Under the pieces are notes generated by a model. That model had not been told where the DNA came from. It saw only the letters and a list, made by a program, of their open reading frames with translations, and made no database searches. From Crocodylus rhombifer (taxonomy: Eukaryota; Chordata; Crocodylia; Crocodylidae): a DNA stretch of 64,000 bases. Where the stretch lies: contig JAVSML010021661.1 of assembly GCA_038503035.1 (NCBI GenBank), positions 558,001 through 622,000 of the forward strand, given 5' to 3'. Made by a program: the position numbers and the translations under genes. Shown here one piece after another: positions 47,986-58,985 of the stretch. Position 1 is the stretch's first letter. Each line of letters starts with the position of its first letter.

Positions 47986-49020
47986 TCCAAAGTGCCTTTG
48001 TGCAACACTGCCTTTAACAGGATCATAAGCGACAACTCTACTTGCTAGAAGCCTACAAAGAAAATAAGCCTTCCAACCCTACTGTCAGCTTGAAAGATTT
48101 TTCTTCAGCTTTGATACAATGCTAGAAGCCTTGCTGATGGACCAGCAGAAGGTGAGTTCTCATCCTAATGCTACCTGAATGCTCCTATACATCTAGTTTT
48201 TATGCCAAACACTGAGGATTATTCCAGAGGGTACATGCACTCCTCATTGAAAAGGGGAAATGGGGGAAAAAAGATCAAATTATTTGTGGGTGGGTTTTTC
48301 ACTTAAAATAAATAAATAAAAACAAACAAACAAAAAACCCCAAAGCCTGGGGGGATGGACATTCCCTTCTTTCCTATACATGTATACTTACATACCATGT
48401 GCTGAAGATGCCTAAAGAGAGAATCTCTCAGCTGCTGGTCTGCAAAGACTTTCTTCTTTAGCTAAAGGTTTTATTTTCCAAACAGATTTAATCAAACTAG
48501 TTCTGCTTTACTTGTTTGTGTACTTCAATATCTACTTGAAAACCTCAAGTTCCACTGGGAAATTTATATGGTCAGGCAACCCCAACAGAACAATTTTTAA
48601 AAACTGATCTAAAAGTAGATGCACAAGATTTGGTATCTTCCCGCCTCCCCTCCACCCCTTGAAATCAGTGTCTGAACAGATTTAAAATCCAAGTGGTATG
48701 TGTTGACAAACTCTGGATTTTGTGTTCAAGGTGTTCAACTGAGTTCCCTTGAAAGTGACTTGTATAGTTTTAAATCTGCACCCTCAAAGGCTTAACATTT
48801 TATGCAGATCTCGCCTTAAAGAGTTCACTCCCAATTTTTTTTTTTTATTTAAATGGATTTCTGTTGAGTTCTCTCCCTTCTCCATCTTCTTCCACCATAA
48901 TCTAAACATTGTGAAATGAGTTAGTGCATGTACAGAATTTTGTTTATAAAAGTTGTGAATGTGACGAGCTAGCTGGCAGTGACTTAGCCCAGGGGTTTTG
49001 AAAGGGCAAAAGATGATTGA
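47986..49020. other. No gene seen
   Basis: AT-rich with an AAATAAATAAATAAAA-like run near 48308 and a T run near 48834-48846. No recognisable element. Confidence 0.45.
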
Positions 49021-49040
49021 AGGACTTAGGATTCCCTTTC

Positions 49041-49120
49041 CTCACCAATCAGGCCCCAGAGACTCACCCTCCATGTCCCCTGATTGGCCCCATGGGTCAC
49101 CTGGAGGGACATAAAAGGGG
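49041..49120 (+). promoter_or_regulatory. Promoter-like block: paired CCAAT boxes and TATA-like motif
   Basis: CCAAT (49045-49049, in ACCAATCAGGCCCC) and its inverted form ATTGG (49083-49087, in CTGATTGGCCCC) precede CATAAAAG (about 49111-49118) by roughly 60 and 25 bp. This is the layout of an RNA polymerase II core promoter and is common in retroviral LTRs. A GC-rich segment follows. I cannot define LTR ends or a linked coding region. Confidence 0.4.
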
Positions 49121-49477
49121 CAGAGTGGCTGACTCAGGAGAGACCAGCAAGGGACCACAAGGAAGGAGCTTCAAAGAGCCGGGCCAGCGGGGTGGAAGCA
49201 GTTGCCCCAGAAGCACCTGAAGGAGCAGGACCTGCAGGCAGCAGCTGGACCCTCAGCAGTGTGGTGTGCGGCAGGCAGGAAAGGCTCCTTGCTGGGCTCC
49301 AGGATCTCCTACGAGAAGCTCTGGCTAGCAGGAGAGGCTCCCCATTTTCAGCAAGGATCTGAGCAGTGACCTGAGAGGTTCCCAGCCCTGCTTCCAGCTC
49401 CTCCAATAAGAGGCCAGGCAGCTCAATGTGAGGCCGGGGTTCAGGAAAGTTCAAGACCCCTTGCAGGATGGTATAGT

Positions 49478-49545
49478 ACTGGTGGCTGTGTGGTAGAGTT
49501 TCTGCTTACCATGTGGGAGATCCTAGTTCAAGTCAGAGCTGGGGT
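49478..49545 (+). repeat. tRNA-like SINE segment
   Basis: TGGCTGTGTGGTAGAG resembles an A box and GATCCTAGTTCAAGTC a B box, about 35 nt apart, as in tRNA-derived SINE heads. Not a tRNA gene: no acceptor or anticodon stems can be formed convincingly. Confidence 0.45.
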
Positions 49546-49959
49546 GAGTGAAGTAATAGGGAGGAATTCTTGTTGCAGTGGAAAGGGGTCATTGTGTTCC
49601 CCTCCCCCTCTAGTATACCTTATAATTGGACATCTTGTATTTTATGCCTTTTATATTTCACCAGCCAGTATTGTTTGTTCTTCTGTTTGTTTTATATTTT
49701 ATCAGCTGGATGAATATGTCTGTGATTGTAAGTGTCTAACTTCTGTTGAATCCTGCCCCCGCCCTCAGTGTCCCCAATACCCCCTGGTTTATATTGGTTA
49801 TGTTCCCAGTACTGTTCTCTCATTAAAAGGTATATGGTCAAGTCCCCAGTGGTGGTCTGGCTCTGCTCTATAGGGGTAGGAGAGTCCCTACACCTCCCAC
49901 AGTGCTCGTGCACCTGCTTTGATCCCTTCAATTGGAGAGGGGGCACATATCTTGGACTA

Positions 49960-50751
49960 CTGCCCAAGTTACATAAAGATTTGTTTATGCACAGCTGATC
50001 AATTCTGCTTGAAAATTTTGATTAATAATTGTTCTATCCTGGTATGTCCGCATGTCAACATGGAATCCAGCACTGCTGACAGAGGCTGTGTCCATATCAT
50101 AACCCTTACAAATTAGAGGCAAGAATTGGTTGTTACATCTTAATGGCCATCTACACAGGTGCAAACACCTTGGAGCAGTGGATTAGTTGAAACCCAAGGG
50201 ACCCAGTTTGTTCCAAACCTCTCTGGAAGGGGCTGGTCAATACTCTCTGGAGTATTCAAGAGCTAGAAACACAGAAGTAAGAAACAATGCTGGCAATCAT
50301 CTAATCCTTCTAGTTTGCTGAGCCCCCAGCCTTGGCAAGTCTGTTCTTCCCCCTGGGCCCCTGGCCCTAGTCTGGTTTCCACCTGTCCTAGGCTTCAGCC
50401 TCTTTCCAGGCTTTAGTCCTCCTTGGACTAAGCCTGATCTGGCTTCAGCCTTCCATTCTCTGGGCCCCTGTGCCCTGTATGGACACTGTGCCTATCCCTG
50501 GCACCAGCCCAAAGCCCTCTGGATCCTGACCCCAAGCTAGGATGCCTAAGAGTGCTTTGCTAGGCACCCCTTTGTGGCCCTGTAGCCACAAACCAGTCCT
50601 CCAGTTCTTAATGCAGGCATAAACACAACATAAACCTAAGCAAGATGCCTTGTGAATTAAAAGTCTTCCCCACTCTGGGTCAATGTCCTTACATGTCATA
50701 CATCCCTTGGAGCCATCTCATCCTGGCTTTCATGCTTGGCTTCTTTGTCAT
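49960..50751. other. No gene seen
   Basis: 50330-50560 is C/T-rich with repeated GGCTTCAGCCT and CCCTGGCCC words. It may be an unrecognised repeat that the long CR1 copy has joined. Confidence 0.4.
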
Positions 50752-50763
50752 GCCACTCCCCAC

Positions 50764-51310
50764 ATGACAAAGAATGGGCAGAGAGCAAACACCAACAGGA
50801 AGAAACACTGGGTACTCGTCATCAGAGACTCCATCCTATGAGGACTGGAAGGTCCTATCTGCCGGCCTGACCCCATGATGTGAGAGTCTGCTTCATGCCT
50901 GGGGCTTGGGTTAGGGACACCACGGAGAGGATCCTGGCCTACATCTGGCCTGCAGACCAGTACCCCATGGCTGTCATCCATGTGGGGATGAATGACGTGG
51001 CCAGGGGCAACCCTGATCGCCTTATGAAGGATTTCAAGGCTCTGGGGGACAAGCTTAAGGAGACAGGGGTGCAGGTGGTATTCTCCGCTCTTCTTCCAGT
51101 GAGTAGGCGGTGACGGTGACACGGGGCCTGCATTGGCAAGGTCAGCCGGCACTTACGCAGTTGTTGCCACCAGCCAGGCCTTGGGTTCCTAATGACCCAT
51201 GCTTTTGGGCGGGGGACTTGCTGGGGTGGGATGGGGTTCACCTCTCTCCTAAAGGCAAGTGTGTCTTCTCTTCCAAGTTGGCTGATCTCATACGGCAAAC
51301 TTCAAACTAG
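50764..51310 (+). pseudogene. CR1 ORF1 esterase-domain remnant
   Basis: Known CR1 ORF1 proteins bind nucleic acid and carry an SGNH hydrolase domain. All three catalytic blocks are visible (VIRDS, GMND, DGVH), but the reading frame changes at least twice and is stopped just after the serine block. The N-terminal part of ORF1 is missing, so the element is 5'-truncated just upstream of the esterase. Confidence 0.75.
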
Positions 51311-53330
51311 CCTCGCTGGAGGAGGGGGCCGCAGGAAGACAAGGAGACACCACCCGAGTAAGACAGGAGACAAATGCAAGGAGTGCCCAGGTAAGAAACA
51401 GGGGTCCGGACAGCCTGCCAAATTGGGGGGTGGCACACGCAGCTAGGCAAGGCCTTAAATGCCTATATACCAATGCTTGTAGTATGGGGAACAAACAGGA
51501 GGAACTTGCCCTCAGAATAGCCAGTTCAGACCCAGACATAATAGGGCTTACAGAAACTTGGTGTGATTCATCCCATGACTGGGCAGTTAGCATTAGGGGC
51601 TATAGGCTTTACAGGCAGGATAGAGAAGGAAGGAAAGGTGGGGGTGTGGCGCCCTATGTCAAGGAGCAATACACATCCTCTGCCAGCAGAATGGGGTCAG
51701 AGGGGCCAGCTGAAGTGCTCTGGGTCAAGATACAAGGGGGCTGTGGGGAGAGGGATCTAATGGTGGGGGTCTACTACAGACCCCCCAACCAAGGGGAGGA
51801 GCTGGACCGGGAATTTTTGGCCAGCTTGCAGAGGCACCTAAGGCAAGGGACATAGTTGTTATGGGTGATTTGAATTACCTGGACATCTGCTGGGAGGAAC
51901 AGTCAGCCAGGTCGGACCGTTCTAGGAGGTTCCTGGCTGAGATACAGGACCTCCCCTTAATTCAGGAGGTGCACAGTCCCACCAGAGGAAATGCCCTGTT
52001 GGATCTGGTCCTGGCCACAGGCGATGACCTGGTAAGGAGCCTCCAGGTCCTCGACCACCTGGGTGATAGCGATCATTGCTTGCTGGAATTCACCATCCAG
52101 CACAGAGTGTCAAGGGCCTGCAGCAAGGCGGTAGCCCTAGACTTCAGGAGGGCCAACTTCAACGAGTTGAGGAGATTAGTGGGAGAGGCTCTGGGGTTCT
52201 CGAGAGCAGGGGAGCTCAGTGCCAAAGATGAGCGGTCGTTCCTTAAGGAGACAATACTCAGGGCCCAAGGGGTGACCATCCCAACAAGAAGCAAGGGGGG
52301 CAGGAGTGCCCGAAAGCCCCTCGGCTCACCAAGGGCATCCGGGAATGCCTGATTGCCAAAAAGGTGGCATACACCCGGTGGAAGGGGGGGTGCTATCTCC
52401 AAAGAGGAGTATACCTCCTCTGCTCGGGCCTGTAGGGGGACTGTCAGGAAAGCTAAGGCAGACATAGAGCTAGGACTAGCATCCAAGATCAAAGATAAAG
52501 TCCTTTTTCAAATATATAGGGAGGATGAGGAAGGCACCGGGAAACGTGGGGCCCCTGCAAGATCCTCTGGGCAACCTGGTGGTTGCGCCAGAGGAGAAAG
52601 CAGACCTCTTTAACCAATTCTTCACCTCCGTTTTCTTGTGCAGGGACCAGGACTTCCCCACCGTGATGCAAGACGGACTCGAGGGGAACGCCTCCAGACC
52701 TCAGGTTGGGGAGGACCGGGTTAGAGAGCTTCTGGAGGGGCTGGATGTGTTCAAATCAGCGGGTCCAGATGCGGGCCCAGGGTGTTGAGGGAGCTAGCAG
52801 GGGTTATTGCAGGGCCTTTGGCACAGCTTTACGAGTGCTTGTGGTGCTCAGGCCAGGTGCCAAATGATTGGAAGATAGCCAACATGGAAGATAGCCACAT
52901 CTTTAAAAAAGGGAGGAGGGAGGACCCAGGCAACTATAAGCCCGTCAGTCTTACCTCAATCCAAGGAGCACATCTGTGATGGGCCAGCTTCAGGGATGAT
53001 TCTCAAGGGCAACCAGCATGGTTTCATTAGGGGCAGGTCATGTCAGACCAACCTGATTGCCTTTTATGATCAGGTTACAAAGGCAATGGATGCAGGTGTC
53101 GTTGTGGACTTAGTCTTTCTAGACTTCAGCAAGGCCTTTGACACCGTCTCCCATCCCATCCTTATTAAAAAACTAGGCGACTATGGCATTGATGCCTACA
53201 CAGTCAGATGGATTGCAGATTGGCTGAAGGGTCATACTCAGAGGGTGGTGGTGGATGGGTCATACTCAACCTGGGGGGAAGTGGGAAGCGGAGTTCCCCA
53301 GGGCTCGGTCCTTGGGCCCACGCTATTCAA

Positions 53331-53347
53331 TTTTTTTTTTTTTTTTT
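53331..53347 (+). repeat. T17 homopolymer inside the CR1 reverse transcriptase
   Basis: It follows LFN of the GSVLGPTLFN motif, where coding for about IFI is expected, and resumes at AAATCAGTGATTTGGACGAC. Slippage expansion of a short T run is the simplest explanation. Confidence 0.85.
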
Positions 53348-54262
53348 AAATCAGTGATTTGGACGACAGGGTGAAAAGCAATTTGCTGATGATACCAAAA
53401 TTTGGGGTGAGGTGAACACGCTAGTAGGGAGAAAAAGACTGCAGCAAGACCTGGATAGGTTACACGGGTGGGCTAACAAAAACAGGATGCGCTTCAGTAC
53501 TGACAAGTGCAGGGTGCTGCACTTGGGCAGTAGTAACCAGCAGCACACTTATAAGATGGGGAAACTCCCTTCTTGAGAGCACAGAGGCAGAAAGGGATCT
53601 TGGAGTCATTATTGATTCCAAGATGAACATAGGCCGACAATGCGAGGTCACGGTTGGCAGGACTAACCGGGCCTTGTCATGCATCCACAGGTGCATCTCA
53701 AGTAGGGCCAAGGAGGTGATCCTCCCCTTCTACACAACACTAGTCAGGCCACAGCTGGAGTACTGTGTCCAGTTCTGTGCATCAGGAGGGATGTGGACAA
53801 CATTGAGAGGGTCCAGGGGAGGGCCACCTGCATGATCTGGGGACAACAGGGCAGACCCTACAATGAGAGACTGCGGGACCTGAACCTGTTCAGCCTTCAC
53901 AAGAGAAGGCTGAGGGGGGACCTGATGACGGTCTATAAACTCACTAGGGGGGACCAGAAGGGTTTGGCAGAGACTTTGTTTCCCCTAGTGCCCCCTGGCA
54001 TAACAAGGAATAACAGCCACAAGTTGTTGGAGAGTAGATTTAGATTAGACATCTGTAAGAACTACTTCACAATCAGGGCAGCTAGGATCTGGAACCAACT
54101 TCCTAGGGAAGTGGTGCTGGCTCCTACTCTGGGGCTCTTTAAGAAGAGACTTGATGCTTACCTGGCTGGAGTCATTTGAGCCCAGTTTTTCTGACCAGGC
54201 GGGGGGTCGGACTTGAAGATCTACAAGGTTCCCTCCGACCCTACTTCTATGATTCTATGAGC

Positions 54263-55734
54263 CCTTCTTCCTTGGGAGTTCCTCTCCCCATTACTTGCAG
54301 GGCCAGACTGACTGCCTGATCTCAGGCACTGGTCTTATGTAGCTTCCAAAGCCCCACACCTTCCGGTCAGGTGGCTCTCTAGCTATGCACAGGGGTTTTC
54401 AGTTTGGGCCTGATGACCAGCCTGTCTTTACCTACTGTGGCTTAGCTCTGCTGCTCATAGCTTCCACTTCTAGACTTTTGCCTCTTAGCTGCTTGCTGTG
54501 AAGTAACTAGCTCCAGGACAGTTTTTCCCCTGGTGGTAACTCCTATCCCATTTTTACTGGGCTTTTTGGCAGTTAGCCTGCTTCCTGGCTGCCAGCCCCC
54601 ATACAGCAAGCTCCATCTGCTGTTCTTTTCTTATAGTAACAGGGCCCTTTGGGTCCCTGTTATGAGAGCCAAGTCCACTATGGATAACTGTATTTAGAAA
54701 TCTCTTACGATTCAAATGCTCAGACACTGCAGTGACAGCAACCCTAAGTATTCCAAAAATGGAGACAGATCCCTGCTCTGATTGTAAGCTGTTCTGAAGA
54801 ATGGACTGGATGACACCAGTCATGTAACCTTGGAAGATAGTGGATCAAAGCAGGGAGACACCACGGAGGAAGGGAGAACTGAAATAGTATTAAATTCTAC
54901 AGTGTACAGAGATAATGTGATGACTGCATCCATGACAATATGCCATAAGCCAAACCAGGAAAATGTGGAAGATGGCTGGGCTCATAAAACTTGAATTGAA
55001 CTCAGTCCTAAATCCCAGTTATTTTACTTCCCCAGAACATTAAAGCCACTCCCATTCCTTTCACCTATTCAATTTCTTCTTGCTATTTAGCGTAGGACTG
55101 GAGCATCACTCCTTTTTGTAGAAATCAGATCTAAAGAAGAACCAGAAAATGTTTATTCTACAAGTCTGGGAAAGATTCTGGAGATTCATGACAGAGGCTG
55201 ACAATACAATGGTTATATATAATTAAGAGCCTTTAAAATTTTGTAGAGATTAGATTATATGAGACATAATTGGTCTCTTGTAATTGGTTGGTAAGGCTAC
55301 CAACAAGGATATTGTGCATGAAGTTTATTTAGACCATAGTAACTCCTTGGAAAACTGCCATCTACAGTAAAAGCTGCGGCCTTAGCTTGGCTAGATAAAA
55401 AGTGTTATTGGTCAGTGCTGTTGCCTCACGATAATTTACATGACTGCTTTCATCTGATTAAACTGGAATGATTTATTTATTCATGAAAAAGGAACTTGAA
55501 TACTTCTTTTCCCTGCCATCTGTCAGAATGGAGATATTAGTGTTGGCCAAAGATATAGTATATAATGGAGATGAGGTTCACCTCAGGCATATCCACAAAG
55601 AACTGCAACCTGAAAATATACTGGTTTTAAAAAAGGTTTATATCACTTGACAAATGTCATCTCTAGCTCTCTCCTTCAACTGCTGAATTTCAGCTCCCAT
55701 ATGACTCTTTCCACCCATTGATTTTAAAGCACTT
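54263..55734. other. No gene seen
   Basis: Resembles the C/T-rich DNA left of the CR1 (50330-50560) up to about 54600, then single-copy-looking AT-rich DNA. Confidence 0.4.
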
Positions 55735-55835
55735 GTAAAGAGGAGTAAAGATCATGGTTCCTATTATACCTATGGGAAAACTGAGACAGAGAGACATTAC
55801 ATGACTTACATAAGACTAGAGAGTAGAAGATACGT
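55735..55835 (-). repeat. MIR-type fragment, antisense
   Basis: CCTATTATACCTATGGGAAA then ACTGAGACAGAGAGACATTA and TGACTTACATAAG fit the antisense MIR 3' core. Confidence 0.5.
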
Positions 55836-56939
55836 TGCAATTAGCAACAGGTTTAGGAGGAAGGAAATCAGATACCTGATCCATTTCTTTCCCACTATGT
55901 AGATTTCTAGTGATTTGTTAAGGTATTATCCCCTTGGATTCACACCCTGTATAAGGAAATGGCAGCTTGGAAAACAGACAGATTACTCCATCTCCTCTTA
56001 TTTTAGCTATTTAACATAAAGTAGCCTCCACCGGTTAGGGGAACTGAAGTTGAATGAATGTAAGGGATCATCTCTGTCTGCTTGTTCTTAACAGCTGTTG
56101 TAGTTTAGAATAGGTCCTTGGGAACTGCCCACCATTTAGACATTGCTCTTCTCCTCACCACTGACACTTCCCTTACATGTCCAGAGGAGCTAGTTTTGCT
56201 GGTTCTTGCAGGTAAGGACTCCCCCACAGCAGGGATATTGCTGTGTTGGCCAGATCCAGCCAGTTTGCAGCACCTTTGCCTTGCCAGGTGCTCAAAGTAG
56301 CTGATAAAGCGGGGAGGCAATCTGCCTCATGCTTTTGAAGCACTTTGCAAACATAAACTATTGTATTTTATTGCCTACAAGCACCAATGCTCCTTTCCCC
56401 TCAAAATCAACCCCCTTCCCACCTTGGGTTTTATATATAAAGCAGGGAAGCTGATTTTCTGCCTGGGGTATAAACACCCTACTTTGATTCCTGCTCCATT
56501 GTGCAGCAGCTGTTGCGGCTGAGGGAGTCGGTTGACTTAATGGATCATTGTTCTTCACTCCACAGGCATTAACAACCATCTCTCCTTTTTAATTGTCCTG
56601 ATGTTCCATTAATCATGCTAATCAGTCTTTGGGCAATTCTGCTGTCTATTACATGCTCCTAGTCTCTTTCCTCCTATTTGGAAGCCCTGGGAACACTTTA
56701 ACTCTTTTCAAAGCCATAGATCCATCCCTGGAGACCAATCTTCAGCAGCAGCTAGGGTTCTTAGTTAAGCGGTTTTTAATCTTTTAGTCTTTTTAGTCTT
56801 TAGTTAAGCAGGAAAGGGAGGGTGTCAGCTGAAGATTAGATTCTGTTCCTGCTTTATGGAGCCATAACTCTGTAACGACCCTTATTTTTCCTTTAAAAAA
56901 CAAGGTATGTATTATATTCAGGGACATGTAATATGAGAT

Positions 56940-57085
56940 AAAATTTAGTAAGTTGTGAGGACAAGGACTATCCCCCTTTTTGTCACATGGAACTGAGGCA
57001 GAGAGGGTAAAAACTCACTGAAGGCCACGTAGAGAATCAATGGCAGCTCTGGGTCAGAGCTTTGGGGGAGGAGGTCCTGCCTCCC
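56940..57085 (-). repeat. MIR-type fragment, antisense
   Basis: GGAACTGAGGCAGAGAGGGT, CTCACTGAAGGCCACGTAGA and CAATGGCAGCTCTGGGTCAG follow antisense MIR order. Confidence 0.55.
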
Positions 57086-58854
57086 AGCCCAAGCTCTGCA
57101 CACAGACTCTCAATTTTTCTTGGAAACTCCCATGGAATGAGGATATTAATAATTTTTCCAGGGACATAAATTGTCACATGGAAACATTAATGGGCTCAAG
57201 ATATTTTCCAAGATAATCTCTGAACATCCAAAAACAGTAGCAATTATTTTGCACTGTACATTATGCAAAGAAAGCGTTTGGCACAGAGATGAAAGATTGT
57301 AGCTTAATTAAAAAAGTAGACAGAACCAAAACATTGGCCTGACAGGATCAGAAAGACAACAAGCAACAACTTCTATGGGAGGGCAGGATCGACAAGCTTG
57401 ATTAAAATCTTTGAGGGCATGAAATTGAGAGGAGATGTTGAGGGAAATAGCGTACAGATGTGAGCACAAGAAGAGTTTCACCTGAGTATTGTCTGAAAAA
57501 TTAATGTTTGTATAAAGTCTGCACAGGCAACCATGACAGTGACATAATAGGTTTGTTACAAAATATGCTAGCCTGATAACATAAATGGCTACAGATGAGG
57601 GAGTGACACATTGTGCGCTCCTGTATCAGCCTTGGGTCCTATTTTGCATATGCTAGATATCAAGGAAGTGATAAAAGGAGTATGCAGGGAAGTGCCCAGG
57701 TGTGCACATAATACAGAGTTCAGTGGGACAGCTGATTCCAAAGATATATCCAAAATTATGACAAGCTGCAAAACTCCAAGGAGAAGAAAGGCCTGAGAAC
57801 AGCAGTGCAAAAGATGCTACAACCCCATCTTAGTGCATGGGAGGAAACAGAAGTGCAGACTATCAGAAAAGAACACAAGGAGCTGGTAAGGTCACACATG
57901 GAGCATGGTACAGAGGTTTAAGAAGGGAGAAACTGAGAAAGGAGAGAAGAGTGTACCAAGGCTCTCCAGATCTCTAGCTACAGAATGAGGAAAGAGTGGA
58001 GCAATCACGTTTCTTTGGTGTTGTTTTCAAGTTGAAGGAATTTGACTATGGAGCACAAATCCCGAAGAGATATCAGGATTCTGGATTTGCTCGTATGCCC
58101 AGAATCTCCTTCACTCCAGTTCCTTTGGGATGAGGATTCTGTGAATTCCTTGGACAGAGTCCACCAGGTCCTGAAGAATATTATTACGAAGTCTCAGATG
58201 TTGAAGGAGAACTCCACATGATTCTAGGCAATATCAGGAGATCTTAAAAACATACCATATGATGTGATGGTAGTATGTTTGAGCTGCTTGAGGTTTTAAC
58301 GCTGACATCATTTAAACAACAGCACTGTTGGCAGCACTGCTGGCTGTTTTAAGAAGAAACATGTTTGGTCCACAAGCCCAAACAGACCCTATCCTGAAAT
58401 ACTTAAATCAGACCTGCTCACTATCATAGAATCCCCAGGAGAGGGATCCAGAACAACCAGTGTACAGCGTAAGGAGCTGTCAGGAAAGTGCACTCAGTAT
58501 TCACAGTCATGAACTTCTCTGCTGGAGGTAGGTGCTTCAACCCTCCAAGAAGTGAACAAGGTTCTCTTTACATTCAGTACAGAGGTAGGAGTGGTACAAC
58601 CTTCTTTTATACAGTAACACCATGGTTTAAGCACTAGACTGCTGTAGTATAATGAAATAGCCATCAGACAGGGACTGGTGTGCAATTCTCCCCCCTCCCA
58701 GGCGGGTGGCCCCAACCAGATTCAGAGTTGGGCTCACCCTTGCACCTGCCTCTCAATGGCCCGAAGAATCTCTCACTATTCCACACACTGTAGAGCAAGG
58801 AGGTTGGGAGCTTCCCTCTCTCCACCGCACCCTGCCTCCCACCTTATAATAGCC
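57086..58854. other. No gene seen
   Basis: 57570-58220 contains stretches resembling very old CR1 ORF2 sequence (ACCAAGGCTCTCCAGATCTC, AATTTGACTATGGAG), too decayed to assign. No exon recognised. Confidence 0.35.
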
Positions 58855-58985
58855 TACTACCCCGTGGTTAGGGTACTTCCCTGGAAGAGGCAAAATGGGT
58901 ATTTTAAATTCCTCAGGCAGAAGAAAGAACTGAAACCACGTCTCACATCCTAGATGAAGACTTTGAACATTGAGCTATTAAACAA
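58855..58985. repeat. tRNA-like repeat with opposed heads (imperfect palindrome)
   Basis: CCCGTGGTTAGGGTACTTCC at the left is an A-box-like SINE head in sense. At the right, GTCTCACATCCTAGATGAAG and ACATTGAGCTATT read as a similar head in antisense, with AATTCCTCAGGCAG between them. A known style of sauropsid repeat; its family name is not given here. Confidence 0.45.

Larger units (their letters stand above)
50752..54262 (+). mobile_element. CR1 LINE, long copy with ORF1 esterase and ORF2
   Basis: The element starts within ORF1 and reaches the 3' end (CTATGATTCTATGA). ORF1 (about 50764-51310) carries an SGNH/GDSL-type esterase: VIRDS (Ser codon 50830-50832; a Gly is expected before Asp), GMND (about 50985-50996) and DGVHLS (Asp 51230, His 51239). 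It is broken by a TGA at 50839-50841 and by frameshifts. ORF2 (from about 51445) has endonuclease motifs LYTNACS, GLTETW, GVYYRPP, GDLN and SDH, then reverse transcriptase NYKPVSLTS, LDFSKAFDTVSH, GVPQGSVLGP and intact FADD (53382-53393). The C-terminus runs to 54177. Breaks include frame changes near 51856 and 52350, a TGA near 52977 and a T17 run at 53331-53347. Not active, but the most complete CR1 here. Confidence 0.93.

Noticed and set aside
49478..49545. A functional tRNA gene
   Set aside because: A- and B-box-like words are present but no cloverleaf can be formed; consistent with a SINE head.
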